Position numbers and translations under genes: made by a program | The notes under the pieces: generated by a model | Seen by the model: the letters and a program-made list of their open reading frames with translations, nothing else | Told to the model about the DNA's origin: nothing | Database searches by the model: none | NCBI RefSeq assembly: GCF_004683885.1 | Contig: NZ_CP038440.1 | Span: forward strand, 282,001-346,000 | Origin: Brevundimonas sp. MF30-B | GTDB lineage: Bacteria > Pseudomonadota > Alphaproteobacteria > Caulobacterales > Caulobacteraceae | Reading direction: 5' to 3' | DNA length: 64,000 nucleotides | Part shown: piece by piece, positions 27,797 to 37,030 of the stretch | Layout of the letters: every line of letters begins with the position of its first letter | How positions within the stretch are numbered: position 1 is the stretch's first letter

Positions 27797-29296
27797 TCAG
27801 ATTTCCTGGTTGTAGGCGCCGATCTCGGGATAGGCGGCCAGGCGCGGCTTGACCTCTTCATGGAACAGGGCGCGCATGTCGTCCTCGGAGCGCATCGACT
27901 CCACCACGACGACCAACTCGGGCTTGTTGGACGAGGCGCGGACTAGGACCCACGAGCCGTCTTCCAGGTGCACGCGCACGCCGTTGACGGTGATCGCCTC
28001 GACGATCTTGCGGCCCAGGATGGAGCCGCCGGCGTCGGCCAGGGCCTGATACTCCGCCACGATCCGCTCCAGCACCTCGTACTTCAGCTCGTCGTCGCAG
28101 TGGGGCGACATGGTCAGGCTGGTCCAGGCGTCCGGCAGAGCCGCCTTCAGTTCGCTCAGCTTTTTACCCGGATTGCGGTCCAGCATGGCCAGGATGGCGC
28201 CGGCGGCGACCAGCCCGTCGTCATAGCCATGGCCCAGTTCGCCGGCCATGAAGAAGTGGCCCGACTTCTCGAACCCGGCCAGGGCGCCGATTTCGGCGGT
28301 CTTGCGCTTGATGTAGCTGTGGCCGGTCTTCCAATAGACCGTCTGGGCGCCATTGGCCTTGAGCACCTCGTCGGTCTTGTACAGGCCCGTCGACTTCACA
28401 TCGACGACGAAGGTCGCGTTGGGATGGATGGCCGACAGGTCGCGCGCCAGCATCAATCCGATCTTGTCGGCGAAGATCTCCTCGCCCGTGTCGTCGACCA
28501 CGCCGCAGCGGTCGCCGTCGCCGTCGAAGCCCAGGGCCAGGTCGGCGCCCGTCTCGCGCACCCGCTGGGCCATCTGGCTCAGCATGGCGTGGTCTTCGGG
28601 GTTCGGATTGTATTTGGGGAAGGTGTAGTCGAGGTCGGCGTCCATCTCGATTACCTCAACGCCCATGCGGCGCAGGGCCTCGGGCGCGAAGGCGCCGGCC
28701 GTGCCGTTGCCGCAGGCGGCCACGATCTTGAGCGGGCGCTTGACCTGAACCTTGGACGCCACATCGGCGATATAGCGTTCGCGGAAGCCCTCGACGCGCT
28801 CCAGCCGGCCGTTGGGCCGAGCCACGCCCTGGCCCTCCAGCACGATTTCCTTCAAGCGGCCGATCTCGTCGGGGCCGAAGGTCAGGGGCGGGTTGGCGCC
28901 CATCTTCACGCCGGTCCAGCCGTTCTCGTTATGGCTGGCGGTGACCATAGCCACGCACGGCGCGTCCAGCTCGAACTGTCCGAAATAGGCCATGGGCGAC
29001 AGGGCCAGACCGACGTCCAGCACCTCCATGCCGCCTTCCAGCAGGCCCAGGATCAGCGCTTGTTTCACGCTCAGCGAATAGCCGCGGAAGTCGTGGCCGA
29101 CCACGATGCGCGGCTTGACCCCGATCTCGTGCACATAGGTCGCCAGGCCCAGACCCAGGGCCTGGATGCCCAGCAGATTGATCTCCTTTTCCAGGATCCA
29201 GCGCGCGTCGTATTCGCGAAAGCCCGTCGGCTTGACCAGCGGGACGGTCTCGTACTCGGCCGTGTTGGGGCGCAGGTCCTGGCGCGGTTTGATCAT
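27797..29296 (-). CDS. Phosphomannomutase/phosphoglucomutase
   Basis: A 499-residue alpha-D-phosphohexomutase. The phosphoserine loop is V-T-A-S-H-N-E-N-G-W-T-G-V-K; the Mg loop F-D-G-D-G-D-R-C-G-V-V-D and the sugar-binding G-E-x-G-H are present. It probably interconverts mannose-6-P and mannose-1-P (AlgC/ManB type) for LPS and glycan synthesis. Longer than the 450-residue norm and starts with a polar tail ending in F-R-E-Y-D-A-R-W. ATG at 29296. Confidence 0.88.
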   Translation of the reverse strand: MIKPRQDLRPNTAEYETVPLVKPTGFREYDARWILEKEINLLGIQALGLGLATYVHEIGVKPRIVVGHDFRGYSLSVKQALILGLLEGGMEVLDVGLALSPMAYFGQFELDAPCVAMVTASHNENGWTGVKMGANPPLTFGPDEIGRLKEIVLEGQGVARPNGRLERVEGFRERYIADVASKVQVKRPLKIVAACGNGTAGAFAPEALRRMGVEVIEMDADLDYTFPKYNPNPEDHAMLSQMAQRVRETGADLALGFDGDGDRCGVVDDTGEEIFADKIGLMLARDLSAIHPNATFVVDVKSTGLYKTDEVLKANGAQTVYWKTGHSYIKRKTAEIGALAGFEKSGHFFMAGELGHGYDDGLVAAGAILAMLDRNPGKKLSELKAALPDAWTSLTMSPHCDDELKYEVLERIVAEYQALADAGGSILGRKIVEAITVNGVRVHLEDGSWVLVRASSNKPELVVVVESMRSEDDMRALFHEEVKPRLAAYPEIGAYNQEI

Positions 29297-29325
29297 CGGA
29301 TTGGGTCCTGAAAACAGCTGGGCGG

Positions 29326-29403
29326 TCAGGGCCAGACCGCGGCGAGCGCGATCAGGGCCAGGGCGACGAGGGCGGATGCGCCGAAGAAAACGCGGTCTGA
29401 CAT
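29326..29403 (-). CDS. Small membrane peptide, 25 aa
   Basis: A 25-codon frame: M-S-D-R-V-F-F-G-A-S-A-L-V then a hydrophobic run to a C-terminal W-P. It has the look of a single-span inner-membrane micropeptide. I have an impression of similar sequences in Caulobacterales, but that is memory, not a search. It lies 29 bases before the phosphomannomutase ATG on the same strand. Confidence 0.45.
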   Translation of the reverse strand: MSDRVFFGASALVALALIALAAVWP

Positions 29404-29536
29404 GACGATGTCTCTAGCGGCGGCTTCCGACGGGGACAACAACGCCGCTGGTCGACAAGGGATGCGCGAACACGGCGAAACCTTGACCTGCGCCCGGCGC
29501 GGGGCCTACCCCGAAGGTTCGCCAACGGAGAGCCCG

Positions 29537-30253
29537 ATGCCTCGACTGATCCTGCTGCGCCACGGCCAGAGCCAGTGGAACCTGGAAAACCGCTTCACCG
29601 GCTGGGTCGACGTCGACCTGACCGCCGAGGGCGAGGCCCAGGCCCGGCGGTCCGGCGAGCTGATCGCCCAGGCGGGATTCCATCCGTCGGTGATGTTCGT
29701 CTCGGTGCTGAAGCGGGCCAAGCGCACGGGCGCCCTCGCCCTGCAGACGGCTGGGCTGAAGGATGTGCCGGTGGTCGAGGACTGGCGCCTGAACGAGCGC
29801 CACTACGGCGGGCTGACGGGGCTGAACAAGGCCGAGACGGCCGAGAAGCACGGCGAGGATCAGGTCAAGGTCTGGCGCCGCAGCTATGACGTGTCGCCCC
29901 CGCCGCTTCCTCCGGGCGGCGAATGGGACTTCGCCGGCGACGAACGCTACGCCGGCAAGGCCATCCCCGACACAGAGAGCCTCAAGACCACGCTGGACCG
30001 GGTCGAACCCTATTGGAACGAGGCCATCGCGCCGCGGCTGAAGGCCGGCGAGGACGTGCTGATCGCGGCCCACGGCAACTCCCTGCGGGCCATCGTCAAA
30101 CTGCTGTTCGCCGTCCCGGACGACCAGATCGTCGGGGTGGAGATCCCGACCGGCAATCCGCTGGAGATCGACCTGGACGCCGGCCTGAAGCCGACCGCCG
30201 CCCGTTATCTGGACGCCGACCGCGCCCAGCCCCTGCCGGACGTGGCGGCGTGA
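29537..30253 (+). CDS. gpmA: 2,3-bisphosphoglycerate-dependent phosphoglycerate mutase
   Basis: A 238-residue histidine phosphatase-fold glycolytic enzyme. The phosphoacceptor is H9 in L-R-H-G-Q-S-Q-W-N. E-R-H-Y-G-G-L-T-G and the second histidine in A-A-H-G-N-S-L-R-A are conserved. ATG at 29537, preceded by GGAG, gives the classic start; upstream codons in frame are not family-like. Its TGA overlaps the GTG of the next gene. Confidence 0.95.
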   Translation: MPRLILLRHGQSQWNLENRFTGWVDVDLTAEGEAQARRSGELIAQAGFHPSVMFVSVLKRAKRTGALALQTAGLKDVPVVEDWRLNERHYGGLTGLNKAETAEKHGEDQVKVWRRSYDVSPPPLPPGGEWDFAGDERYAGKAIPDTESLKTTLDRVEPYWNEAIAPRLKAGEDVLIAAHGNSLRAIVKLLFAVPDDQIVGVEIPTGNPLEIDLDAGLKPTAARYLDADRAQPLPDVAA

Positions 30254-30867
30254 CCGACCAAGAAGCCATGCGCCGCGCCATCGACCTGGCGCGGGCGCAC
30301 ATGGGCCGCACCTGGCCCAATCCGTCGGTCGCCTGTGTGATCGTCAAGGACGGCGAGGTCGTCGCCGAGGCCGCCACCGCCGACGGCGGCCGTCCCCACG
30401 CCGAGGAACAGGCTGTGCCCGCCGCCGGCGACAGGGCGCGCGGGTCGACCGCCTATGTCACGCTGGAGCCCTGCGGCGCGCGGTCGTCGGGCCGTCGGTC
30501 CTGCGCTCACTTCCTGGTCGAGGCCGGCGTGGCGCGGGTGGTCGTGGCCTGCGTCGATCCTTCGCCCTTCGCCTCGGGCCGGGGCGTCGAGCGCCTGCGC
30601 CAGGCGGGGCTCGAGGTCGAGACCGGCCTGCTGTCGGACGAGGCGGCGGTCCTCTACGAAGGCTATCTGCACCGGCTCGAAACCGGGCGGCCCATGGTGC
30701 GGCTGTCCAGCGACGGCGAAGGCTTCGACGCCCGCTTCGCCGCCTCGGCCAAAGCCGACCTGACCACCGAACTCAAGCGCCTGGGCGAAGCCGGCTACAC
30801 CCGCCTGTGGACCTCGCCAGGCGACCTGGCGGACGCGCTCAGGGCGCAGGGGCTGCTGACGGAGTAG
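30250..30867 (+). CDS. RibD-like deaminase domain protein
   Basis: A 205-residue protein starting at GTG 30250. The cytidine-deaminase-type zinc site is P-H-A-E-E-Q-A with the second motif P-C-G-A-R-S-S-G-R-R-S-C, as in the deaminase half of RibD. The reductase half of bifunctional RibD is absent or reduced to a short tail, and the ~205-residue length reflects that. A role in riboflavin synthesis is possible but no rib genes are near; it may act on another heterocycle. Coupled to gpmA by a GTGA overlap. Confidence 0.7.
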   Translation: MTDQEAMRRAIDLARAHMGRTWPNPSVACVIVKDGEVVAEAATADGGRPHAEEQAVPAAGDRARGSTAYVTLEPCGARSSGRRSCAHFLVEAGVARVVVACVDPSPFASGRGVERLRQAGLEVETGLLSDEAAVLYEGYLHRLETGRPMVRLSSDGEGFDARFAASAKADLTTELKRLGEAGYTRLWTSPGDLADALRAQGLLTE

Positions 30868-30989
30868 GGGAACGGCCCGTATGCGATCCATCAAGAACGT
30901 CTGCTGCGTGGCAGGCATCCAGCGACCGCAATCGACTCGTTGCGGATAGTGGCAAGGCTGCTTAGCGTTCATGGATGGAGGCGCTGCCT

Positions 30990-31310
30990 ATGACACTTCG
31001 GAGAATCATCCGGCGCTGGGAGGTTAGCGAGGAAAGAGCTTCAAGACGCCAGTTCTACGGCAAGACCTTTAGTGATCGCTTTGACGGGTGGCGCCGATCC
31101 AGAAGAAACGAAGCAAAGGTGTTACTGCTAGCCATGGCGCCGATGGCCGCGATCGGGCCATTCATTGGGCAATGGTCAGATGCTTCGCTTTTCGGAAAGG
31201 CCCTGCTGGCGCTGCTTTCCCTCTGGTTTTTGGCGGTGGCGATAGGCGGTGGCTTCATCTTTTTCCGCGCTAATGTTCGAGCTTCACGTGATCATTCTAA
31301 AGAAAAGTAG
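30990..31310 (+). CDS. Hypothetical membrane protein in a low-GC patch
   Basis: A 106-residue protein with a basic N-terminus (R-R-I-I-R-R-W-E) and two hydrophobic helices, near residues 46-62 and 72-92. The start at 30990 has a strong GGAGG 8 bases upstream. The gene and the 120 bases before it have clearly lower GC than neighbours and no clear family, suggesting transfer. A hairpin follows the stop. Confidence 0.5.
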   Translation: MTLRRIIRRWEVSEERASRRQFYGKTFSDRFDGWRRSRRNEAKVLLLAMAPMAAIGPFIGQWSDASLFGKALLALLSLWFLAVAIGGGFIFFRANVRASRDHSKEK

Positions 31311-31328
31311 TGTCCGCCTCCCACCCTC

Positions 31329-31351
31329 AGCGGACTGCTGCTGCGTCCGCT
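31329..31351. terminator. Hairpin between the membrane protein gene and prfA
   Basis: A 7-bp stem (AGCGGAC / GTCCGCT) with a 9-base loop, extended weakly by flanking CTC/GAG. It lies between convergent genes and probably ends transcription of the gene at 30990. Confidence 0.4.
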
Positions 31352-31370
31352 TCTGAGCATCCACTAAATC

Positions 31371-32438
31371 TCAGCCGAACTCCGCCTCCAGGTCCGCCAG
31401 GCGCGCGGCCTGGTCTTCGGCGATCAGGGCGTCCAGCACGGGGTCGATGTCGCCCTCCAGGATCTGCGGCAGGCTGTGCAGGGTCAGGCCGATGCGGTGG
31501 TCGGTCACCCGGCCCTGCGGGAAGTTGTAGGTGCGGATGCGCTCGGACCGGTCGCCCGAGCCGACCTGGGACTTGCGCGCGTCCGAGCGTGCGGCGTCCT
31601 TGGCCTGGCGCTGCATGTCGTACAGGCGCACGCGCAGGTTTTTCATCGCCTTGTCGCGGTTCACGTGCTGCGACTTCTCCGAGCTGGTCACCACGATGCC
31701 GCTGGGCAGGTGGGTGATGCGCACGGCCGAGTCGGTCTTGTTGACGTGCTGGCCGCCCGAGCCCGACGCGCGGAAGGTGTCGATGCGGATGTCCTTGTCG
31801 TGGATCTCGATCTCGACGTCCTCGACCTCGGGCAGGACGGCGACGGTGGCGGCCGAGGTGTGGATGCGCCCGCCGGCCTCGGTGGTCGGCACGCGCTGGA
31901 CGCGGTGCACGCCGCTCTCGAACTTCAGCCGGCCGAACACGCCGTCGCCGGTGACGGTGGCGATGATCTCCTTGTAGCCGCCGGCCTCGCCCTCGGTGGC
32001 GCTGTCGATCTCGACCCGCCAGCCGCGCGTGGAGGCGTAGCGCGAATACATGCGGAACAGATCGCCGGCGAACAGGGCCGCCTCGTCGCCGCCGGTGCCG
32101 GCGCGCACCTCCAGCACGGCCGAGGCGTTCTCGTCGGCGTCGCGCGGGGCCAGCAGCAGGGCGACCTCGCGCTCCATCTCGGGCAGCCGGTCCTTCAGCG
32201 CCTCGAGCTCAGCCGCCGCCATCTCGGCCATTTCCGGGTCGTCGGCCATGACGGCCAGGTCGCCCATCTCGGCCCGGGTGCGCGCCAGGGCCGACACGGC
32301 GTCGGCCACGGGCTTCATCTCGGCGTGCTCCTTGGACAGGCGCACGATCTCGGCCCCGTCGGTGGCCGCGCCCATGCGGGCCTCCACCTCGTGGAAGCGG
32401 TCGAGCACCTGGTCGAGGCGGGCCTGGGGCAGTCGCAA
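31371..32438 (-). CDS. prfA: Peptide chain release factor 1
   Basis: A 355-residue class I release factor for UAA/UAG. The peptidyl-hydrolysis loop reads [16 protein letters not shown], with a second conserved [16 protein letters not shown] helix. The expected P-x-T anticodon-like motif region is present between residues 180 and 200. prmC, its usual partner, is not adjacent in this window. Confidence 0.96.
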   Translation of the reverse strand: MRLPQARLDQVLDRFHEVEARMGAATDGAEIVRLSKEHAEMKPVADAVSALARTRAEMGDLAVMADDPEMAEMAAAELEALKDRLPEMEREVALLLAPRDADENASAVLEVRAGTGGDEAALFAGDLFRMYSRYASTRGWRVEIDSATEGEAGGYKEIIATVTGDGVFGRLKFESGVHRVQRVPTTEAGGRIHTSAATVAVLPEVEDVEIEIHDKDIRIDTFRASGSGGQHVNKTDSAVRITHLPSGIVVTSSEKSQHVNRDKAMKNLRVRLYDMQRQAKDAARSDARKSQVGSGDRSERIRTYNFPQGRVTDHRIGLTLHSLPQILEGDIDPVLDALIAEDQAARLADLEAEFG

Positions 32439-32628
32439 GGGCGGGCGTCCTGAAGGGCGAGGCGAAGGGCGCGAGCCTTACCCCGCGCGGCCCGCCGCTG
32501 TCGATTCCATGTGATCGCGCCCGGCTGGAGCGAAAGTGAACAGGGCTCACAACGGCGTCAGCCGCCTTTCGCCAGGGGCGCCGACGGCCTAGCTGCGCAT
32601 TCGGCTGTTTCAGACTGGAGGCTGGCCC

Positions 32629-33261
32629 ATGTTCGACGATCCTCGAAACGCACCGACCCTGGACAAGGATGTGGAGCGGCTGTGCGCTCTGTACGACCGC
32701 CTGCTGGCGGACGAGGCCGCTCCTTTGAACGAGGCGGCGGCGGCCGAACTGGCGGCCCTGGCCCAGATCTTCGACCTGGACGCGGCGCGCCCCCACGCCG
32801 AGGTCTGGCAGGACGTGCGTGCGGTCATCACCCGCCAATCGCCGCGCGACGCCGACGAAACGGCGGCGCCCGTGGCCGGCGAGCCCCTGACCCTGATGCT
32901 GGTCGAGGACGATCCCGACATGGCCGCCGACCTGACCGAGGCCCTGGTCGCGGCCGGGCACGATGTCGTCGGCCCCTTCCACAACGCCGCTGCGGCCGAG
33001 GTCGCCGCCGGCCTGCACGCCATCGACCTGGCGCTGCTGGACATCAATCTGTCGGGTGAGACGACGGGGGTGGAGCTGGCGCGCTCGCTGAAGTCCCGCT
33101 GGGGCCTGCGCTCGGTCTTCCTGTCGGGCGACGTCACCGCCGCCGCGCGCAGCGCCGATGTCGCCGAGGCCCTGATCACCAAGCCCTATACGGCCCGCGA
33201 GGTTCTGGCGGTCGCGGCGCGTGTCACGGCTGGAGGCGACGGGAACCGGGTCACAAGCTGA
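32629..33261 (+). CDS. Response regulator with C-terminal receiver domain
   Basis: A 210-residue protein with the receiver at its C-terminus (about residues 86-205): acidic pocket V-E-D-D, phosphoacceptor D138 in L-L-D-I-N-L-S-G, the Ser/Thr site at F-L-S-G-D and lysine in I-T-K-P-Y. The ~80-residue N-terminal region is helical and acidic; it is not the sigma-like domain of PhyR. No histidine kinase is nearby. Output and partner are unknown. Confidence 0.8.
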   Translation: MFDDPRNAPTLDKDVERLCALYDRLLADEAAPLNEAAAAELAALAQIFDLDAARPHAEVWQDVRAVITRQSPRDADETAAPVAGEPLTLMLVEDDPDMAADLTEALVAAGHDVVGPFHNAAAAEVAAGLHAIDLALLDINLSGETTGVELARSLKSRWGLRSVFLSGDVTAAARSADVAEALITKPYTAREVLAVAARVTAGGDGNRVTS

Positions 33262-33314
33262 GCCTTTAGCCGAGTGGCGGCTGTTCGCCGGCCTGGAACA
33301 TCGGCAGGGCGCGC

Positions 33315-34091
33315 ATGGAGACCTTCTTCCTGTTTCTGCTGGTGGGCGTGGTGGCCCAAGGCGTCGATGGCGCCCTGGGCATGGCCTACGGCGTGATCTC
33401 CACCTCGGTTCTGCTGGCGCTCGGCGTGCCTCCGGCCACCGCCTCGGCCAGCGTCCACGCCGCGGAGGTCTTCACCACCGCCGCCTCAGCCTCCAGCCAC
33501 GTCTGGCATCGAAATATCGAATGGCGGCTGTTCCTGCCCCTGGCGGTCGCCGGCGTCATCGGCGGGGTGCTGGGCGCCTATGTTCTGGCGGGGATCGAGG
33601 GCGACATCATCAAGCCCTTCATCATCGCCTATCTGGCCCTGATCGGTCTGTGGATCCTGTGGCGCGCCGGTCACGACGTGAAGCCGCGCCGCCTGCCCGC
33701 CTGGATCACCGGTCCCGTCGGAGTGGTCGGCGGTTTTCTGGACGCCATCGGCGGGGGTGGATGGGGCCCGACGGTGTCGTCCGCCATGGTCGGAGCGGGC
33801 CAGGAGCCGAGACGCGCCATCGGCACGGTGAATACGGCGGAGTTCTTCCTGACGGTGGCGATTTCGGCCACCTTCGTCTGGGCCCTGGTGACCGGCCACT
33901 GGCAGGACGCAGGCGCGATCCAGGACCATTTCAGCGCGGTCGCGGGCCTGGTGGTCGGCGGTCTGATCGCCGCCCCCTTCGCCGGCTACATCGTCAAGAA
34001 GATTCCGCGCCGGGCGCTCACCTACGCCGTCGGCGGCCTGCTGCTCGTGCTCGCCGCCTTCCAGGGCGCTCAGCTGGCCGGACTGTTCTAG
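33315..34091 (+). CDS. TauE/SafE-family sulfite/organosulfonate exporter-like permease
   Basis: A 258-residue membrane protein with about seven to eight helices. The duplicated TauE motif is visible: G-A-L-G-M-A-Y-G-V-I near the start and G-G-G-G-W-G-P near residue 155. The family moves anions such as sulfite or sulfoacetate out of cells. No sulfur metabolism genes lie around it, so the substrate is open. The 3' end overlaps the convergent GST by 4 bases. Confidence 0.82.
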   Translation: METFFLFLLVGVVAQGVDGALGMAYGVISTSVLLALGVPPATASASVHAAEVFTTAASASSHVWHRNIEWRLFLPLAVAGVIGGVLGAYVLAGIEGDIIKPFIIAYLALIGLWILWRAGHDVKPRRLPAWITGPVGVVGGFLDAIGGGGWGPTVSSAMVGAGQEPRRAIGTVNTAEFFLTVAISATFVWALVTGHWQDAGAIQDHFSAVAGLVVGGLIAAPFAGYIVKKIPRRALTYAVGGLLLVLAAFQGAQLAGLF

Positions 34092-34684
34092 ACCGGCGAG
34101 GTATCGCGGAAGCTGTCGCGGGCTTCCAGCGCCTCGGACAGGGCGACCAGGCGGGGGCGACCCGCGCGCCAGTCGATGTCGGGATGACGGAATCCGATCC
34201 AGCTGGCGGCCACGCCGGCGGTGATCACGCCCATATCCAGCGGATCGGCCTTGAGGTCGGCGGCTTCAAGGCCGTCCAGGGCCCGTCCCAGGTTGCGCGT
34301 CCAGCGCTCGATCCAGGAGGGCGACCGCTCGTCCTCGGGCCGGCGCAGCTCCAGCACGCGCTTGACGCCCATTTCCAGCGCGGCGTTGGCCAGGGTCTCG
34401 ATGCGGCGCACCCGCAGGCGCTCGGGCCCGGAGGCAGGCAGCAAACGCGGCCCCTCGCCGATCTCGTCCAGGTATTCGCAGATCACCGGGCTGTCGGTCA
34501 GCGGCGCGCCGTCGGCCGCGATCAGGGCCGGAACCTGCACGATGGGATTGGCCGCGAACAGATCGGGCGCGTCGGCGTAGGGGTCGGTGGCGATCTCTTC
34601 GATCCGATCCGACAGGCCCTTTTCACGCACCACGATGCGCACCTTGCGGGCGAAGGGCGATGGAGCGGTGATATAGAGCTTCAT
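34088..34684 (-). CDS. Glutathione S-transferase-like protein
   Basis: A 198-residue protein with an N-terminal thioredoxin-like fold: M-K-L-Y-I-T-A-P-S-P-F-A-R-K-V-R near the start with the active serine, and the glutathione-binding V-P-A-L and L-T-D-S-P-V-I-C-E-Y-L. The C-terminal helical domain follows. Resembles the GST group often called GstB/YibF, normally 200 residues. Substrate not predictable. Confidence 0.88.
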   Translation of the reverse strand: MKLYITAPSPFARKVRIVVREKGLSDRIEEIATDPYADAPDLFAANPIVQVPALIAADGAPLTDSPVICEYLDEIGEGPRLLPASGPERLRVRRIETLANAALEMGVKRVLELRRPEDERSPSWIERWTRNLGRALDGLEAADLKADPLDMGVITAGVAASWIGFRHPDIDWRAGRPRLVALSEALEARDSFRDTSPV

Positions 34685-34709
34685 CCGTCGACCTCGCCCC
34701 GGCTATGCC

Positions 34710-35069
34710 TTAGCGGCGAGCCTTGCGCGCAGCGTAGCGGGCGTCGCGGCGGGCCTTCTGCTCTTCCTTGGTAAGCTGCTTGCGGGCCTTGCGGTCAGCG
34801 CGCTTGGCGGCTTCGACCTCTTCCTGGGCGGCCTGCTCGGCGGCGAGGCGCTCGGCTTCCTTGGCGGCCTTTTCCCGGCGCTCTTCGGCCTTGGCCAGCT
34901 CATGCTGCTGACGCAGGGCTTCCTTCTCGGCCGCCCGCTTCTGAGCCAGCTTGTCGAACTCGGGGTCCTGAACCGTCGGCTTGGGCTTGAACTTGGCCAG
35001 AAGCGCCTTCTTGGCTTCCTGCTGAGCGGTGAGGCGGTCGGTGAAGGCAGTCTGTTTCAGGTCTCGCAT
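34710..35069 (-). CDS. DUF6481-like charged coiled-coil protein
   Basis: A 119-residue, very lysine-, arginine-, glutamate- and alanine-rich protein, predicted almost wholly helical or coiled coil from residue 35. The N-terminal M-R-D-L-K-Q-T-A-F-T-D-R-L fits a conserved family I recall as DUF6481 in alphaproteobacteria. A soluble, probably RNA- or DNA-associated protein, but no function is known. Confidence 0.65.
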   Translation of the reverse strand: MRDLKQTAFTDRLTAQQEAKKALLAKFKPKPTVQDPEFDKLAQKRAAEKEALRQQHELAKAEERREKAAKEAERLAAEQAAQEEVEAAKRADRKARKQLTKEEQKARRDARYAARKARR

Positions 35070-35147
35070 GCGGGAAAGAAATCGTGTCCTTGGAAGAGAT
35101 CAGATGAGGCGGTGATCGGCGGAGCCGAGAACGTCGGCGCCGGAAAA

Positions 35148-35187
35148 GCCGAAAGCGGCGCGGAAATCAAGCCGCGCCGCTTTCGGC
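35148..35187 (-). terminator. Strong terminator of the small lipoprotein gene
   Basis: A perfect 16-bp stem (GCCGAAAGCGGCGCGG against its complement) with an 8-base loop, followed on the minus strand by TTTTCC. It lies just after the lipoprotein stop at 35235 and before the DUF6481-like gene. Confidence 0.8.
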
Positions 35188-35234
35188 GTCACATAAGCCT
35201 CCAGCCGAAATTAGCAAGCGGAGGCGTTGCTCGG

Positions 35235-35429
35235 TCAGCGGGGATTCTGGGCCTTGCTGACGGCCGTGCCGGCCGCGCCGCCGACTGCTGCGCCCACCGG
35301 ACCGCCGACGACGGCGCCCGCGACCGCGCCGGTGGCGGCTTTCTGCTCGGTGGTGGTGCCGCACGCGGCGAGCGACAGACCGGCGGCGACCACAGCGGCG
35401 AAACCGGCGACTTTAAACGAACGAACCAT
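35235..35429 (-). CDS. Small glycine-zipper lipoprotein
   Basis: A 64-residue lipoprotein. The signal peptide ends in the lipobox L-A-A-C. The mature part, A-T-G-A-V-A-G-A-V-V-G-G and A-A-V-G-G-A-A-G-T, is a glycine-zipper of the YMGG/OmpA-like kind that inserts in membranes. It probably sits in the outer membrane. ATG at 35429 is chosen; the frame reaches back to 35462 but the prefix looks non-coding. Confidence 0.75.
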   Translation of the reverse strand: MVRSFKVAGFAAVVAAGLSLAACGTTTEQKAATGAVAGAVVGGPVGAAVGGAAGTAVSKAQNPR

Positions 35430-35773
35430 GAGGGCAGCCTCCTGAAAACAGTGACGCTTCAACGGCGGAAGCGGCGCGGCGTTCCCACTTCACGGCCGCA
35501 ACAATTCGGCTGCGGCGAGATGAGAACTCAGGTCGTGCGGGTACGATTCATGCATGATCCGAAGCGACCACATGATTTAAAGCACCAGTAATCAGGCGAT
35601 TGATTGCGGGGTCGAGTCTCGCTGGTCTTGACCACACCCTTAGCTGCGGCGCCGCCATCTCGCGGCGCCAAAAGGTCATGGTGCAATGCAAACAAAGTTG
35701 CGAATCGACCACATTTCGGCCACGCTTCCCCGGATAAAGGCCCGCTTTCCCGATCCCGGCCGGTCGCCGAGGG
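35430..35773. other. Intergenic region before the wall hydrolase
   Basis: 344 bases with no gene I can support. It must contain divergent promoters. Three GANTC sites (GATTC near 35547, GAGTC near 35614, GAATC near 35702) are CcrM methylation sites in Caulobacterales, where they cluster in cell-cycle promoters. No RNA gene was recognised. Confidence 0.4.
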
Positions 35774-37030
35774 TTGGTTCCGCTGTCGGACCGCGACGCT
35801 TTCAGGTCGCCCGGCGTGCGAGACTATCTCAGGGGCTGCTTTCCCGCCCTGCCGCACAGGATCGAGCTTTTGTCCCTTTTCTCGCACTCGCGTGCGCTTC
35901 TGCGCGTCCGATCGTGGGGCCGGCACCGGACCCTGACCGCGGCGACGTGCGGCTGCCTCGTGGGCCTGGGAGTGGGCGGAGCCTATCTCGGTGGGACGAT
36001 AGCCAAGGCCGACGCCGTGCGCGGCCAGGCCCAACGGCTGCAAAGCGCCGCAACGGCGGGCTTTACGGAAGAGGCTCTAGCCGCCGCCGCCGGAGGACTG
36101 GACGCCAGCGCCTTGTCTATTGCGCGCCGCCATGACCCCTACTCCATCGCCGGCCCCGATCAGCGCGACCGCCAGGCCGAATTGCTGACGGCGCGTCTGG
36201 AGCAGCTGCGGCAGGGTGACGCCGGCTTGCGCCGGGCGCGAATGGACGCCGGCCCCGCCATGCAGCCCTTCCGGCTCGGCGGCGCGCTGGATCAGTCGCG
36301 CGATCTCGAATGCCTGACCCAGGCCGTCTATTACGAAGCGCGCGGCGAAGGCCGCGCCGGAATGCAGGCTGTGGCCCAAGTGGTCCTGAACCGCAGTCGC
36401 CACCCGTCCTTCCCCAAGACCGTCTGCGGCGTGGTCTACCAAGGCTCTAACCGTTCCACCGGCTGCCAGTTCAGCTTCACCTGCAACGGCGCCATGCGCG
36501 GCGCGGTGAACCGCTCTGCCTGGAACCGCGCGCGCGACATCGCCTCCAGCGCGCTGTCGGGCCAGGTCTTCGGCCCGGTGGGGTCGGCGACCCATTTTCA
36601 TACGACAGCGGTCGCGCCGGGCTGGCGGAACACCCTGGTGCGCGTCGCCCAGGTCGGCGACCACTATTTCTACCGCTTCGGCGGCCGTAGCGGTTCGGCG
36701 TCGGCCTTCGCCTACGAAGCCCGCCCGTCCGCGCCGGCAGCCAGTGAACCGCGTCTGGTGCAGGCCAGCCTGGACCCGGTAGCCGCAGCGCGTCAGGCTG
36801 GACAGGCGGTCGCCTATACGATGGTCCTGGCTCAGGAAGGCCTCAGCGCACCCCGTCAGGACGCCCAATCGGGGACGCAAACCCAAGCCCCCGCTCGCGC
36901 CGCAGAATCGATGCGCCGCGCCGAGCCTGCGCAAGAAGCTCAGCCGGCTCCTGCCCGCAACGCGCCTACGCAAGCCCCGGGCGATAAGGCCGAAGCCAGG
37001 ACATCTTCGCCAACGGAAACGTCGTCCTAG
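35774..37030 (+). CDS. SleB-type cell wall hydrolase
   Basis: A 418-residue protein with one N-terminal membrane span (about residues 55-75), a helical linker, and a Hydrolase_2/SleB domain at about residues 178-300. The domain shows L-T-Q-A-V-Y-Y-E-A-R-G-E-G, where E is the catalytic acid, then Q-V-V-L-N-R and the C-Q-F-S-F-T-C pair. The C-terminal third is Pro/Gln/Ala-rich and disordered. It is a likely lytic transglycosylase acting on peptidoglycan. The start is uncertain: TTG 35774 is the longest option, and the upstream frame could begin elsewhere. Confidence 0.82.
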   Translation: MVPLSDRDAFRSPGVRDYLRGCFPALPHRIELLSLFSHSRALLRVRSWGRHRTLTAATCGCLVGLGVGGAYLGGTIAKADAVRGQAQRLQSAATAGFTEEALAAAAGGLDASALSIARRHDPYSIAGPDQRDRQAELLTARLEQLRQGDAGLRRARMDAGPAMQPFRLGGALDQSRDLECLTQAVYYEARGEGRAGMQAVAQVVLNRSRHPSFPKTVCGVVYQGSNRSTGCQFSFTCNGAMRGAVNRSAWNRARDIASSALSGQVFGPVGSATHFHTTAVAPGWRNTLVRVAQVGDHYFYRFGGRSGSASAFAYEARPSAPAASEPRLVQASLDPVAAARQAGQAVAYTMVLAQEGLSAPRQDAQSGTQTQAPARAAESMRRAEPAQEAQPAPARNAPTQAPGDKAEARTSSPTETSS

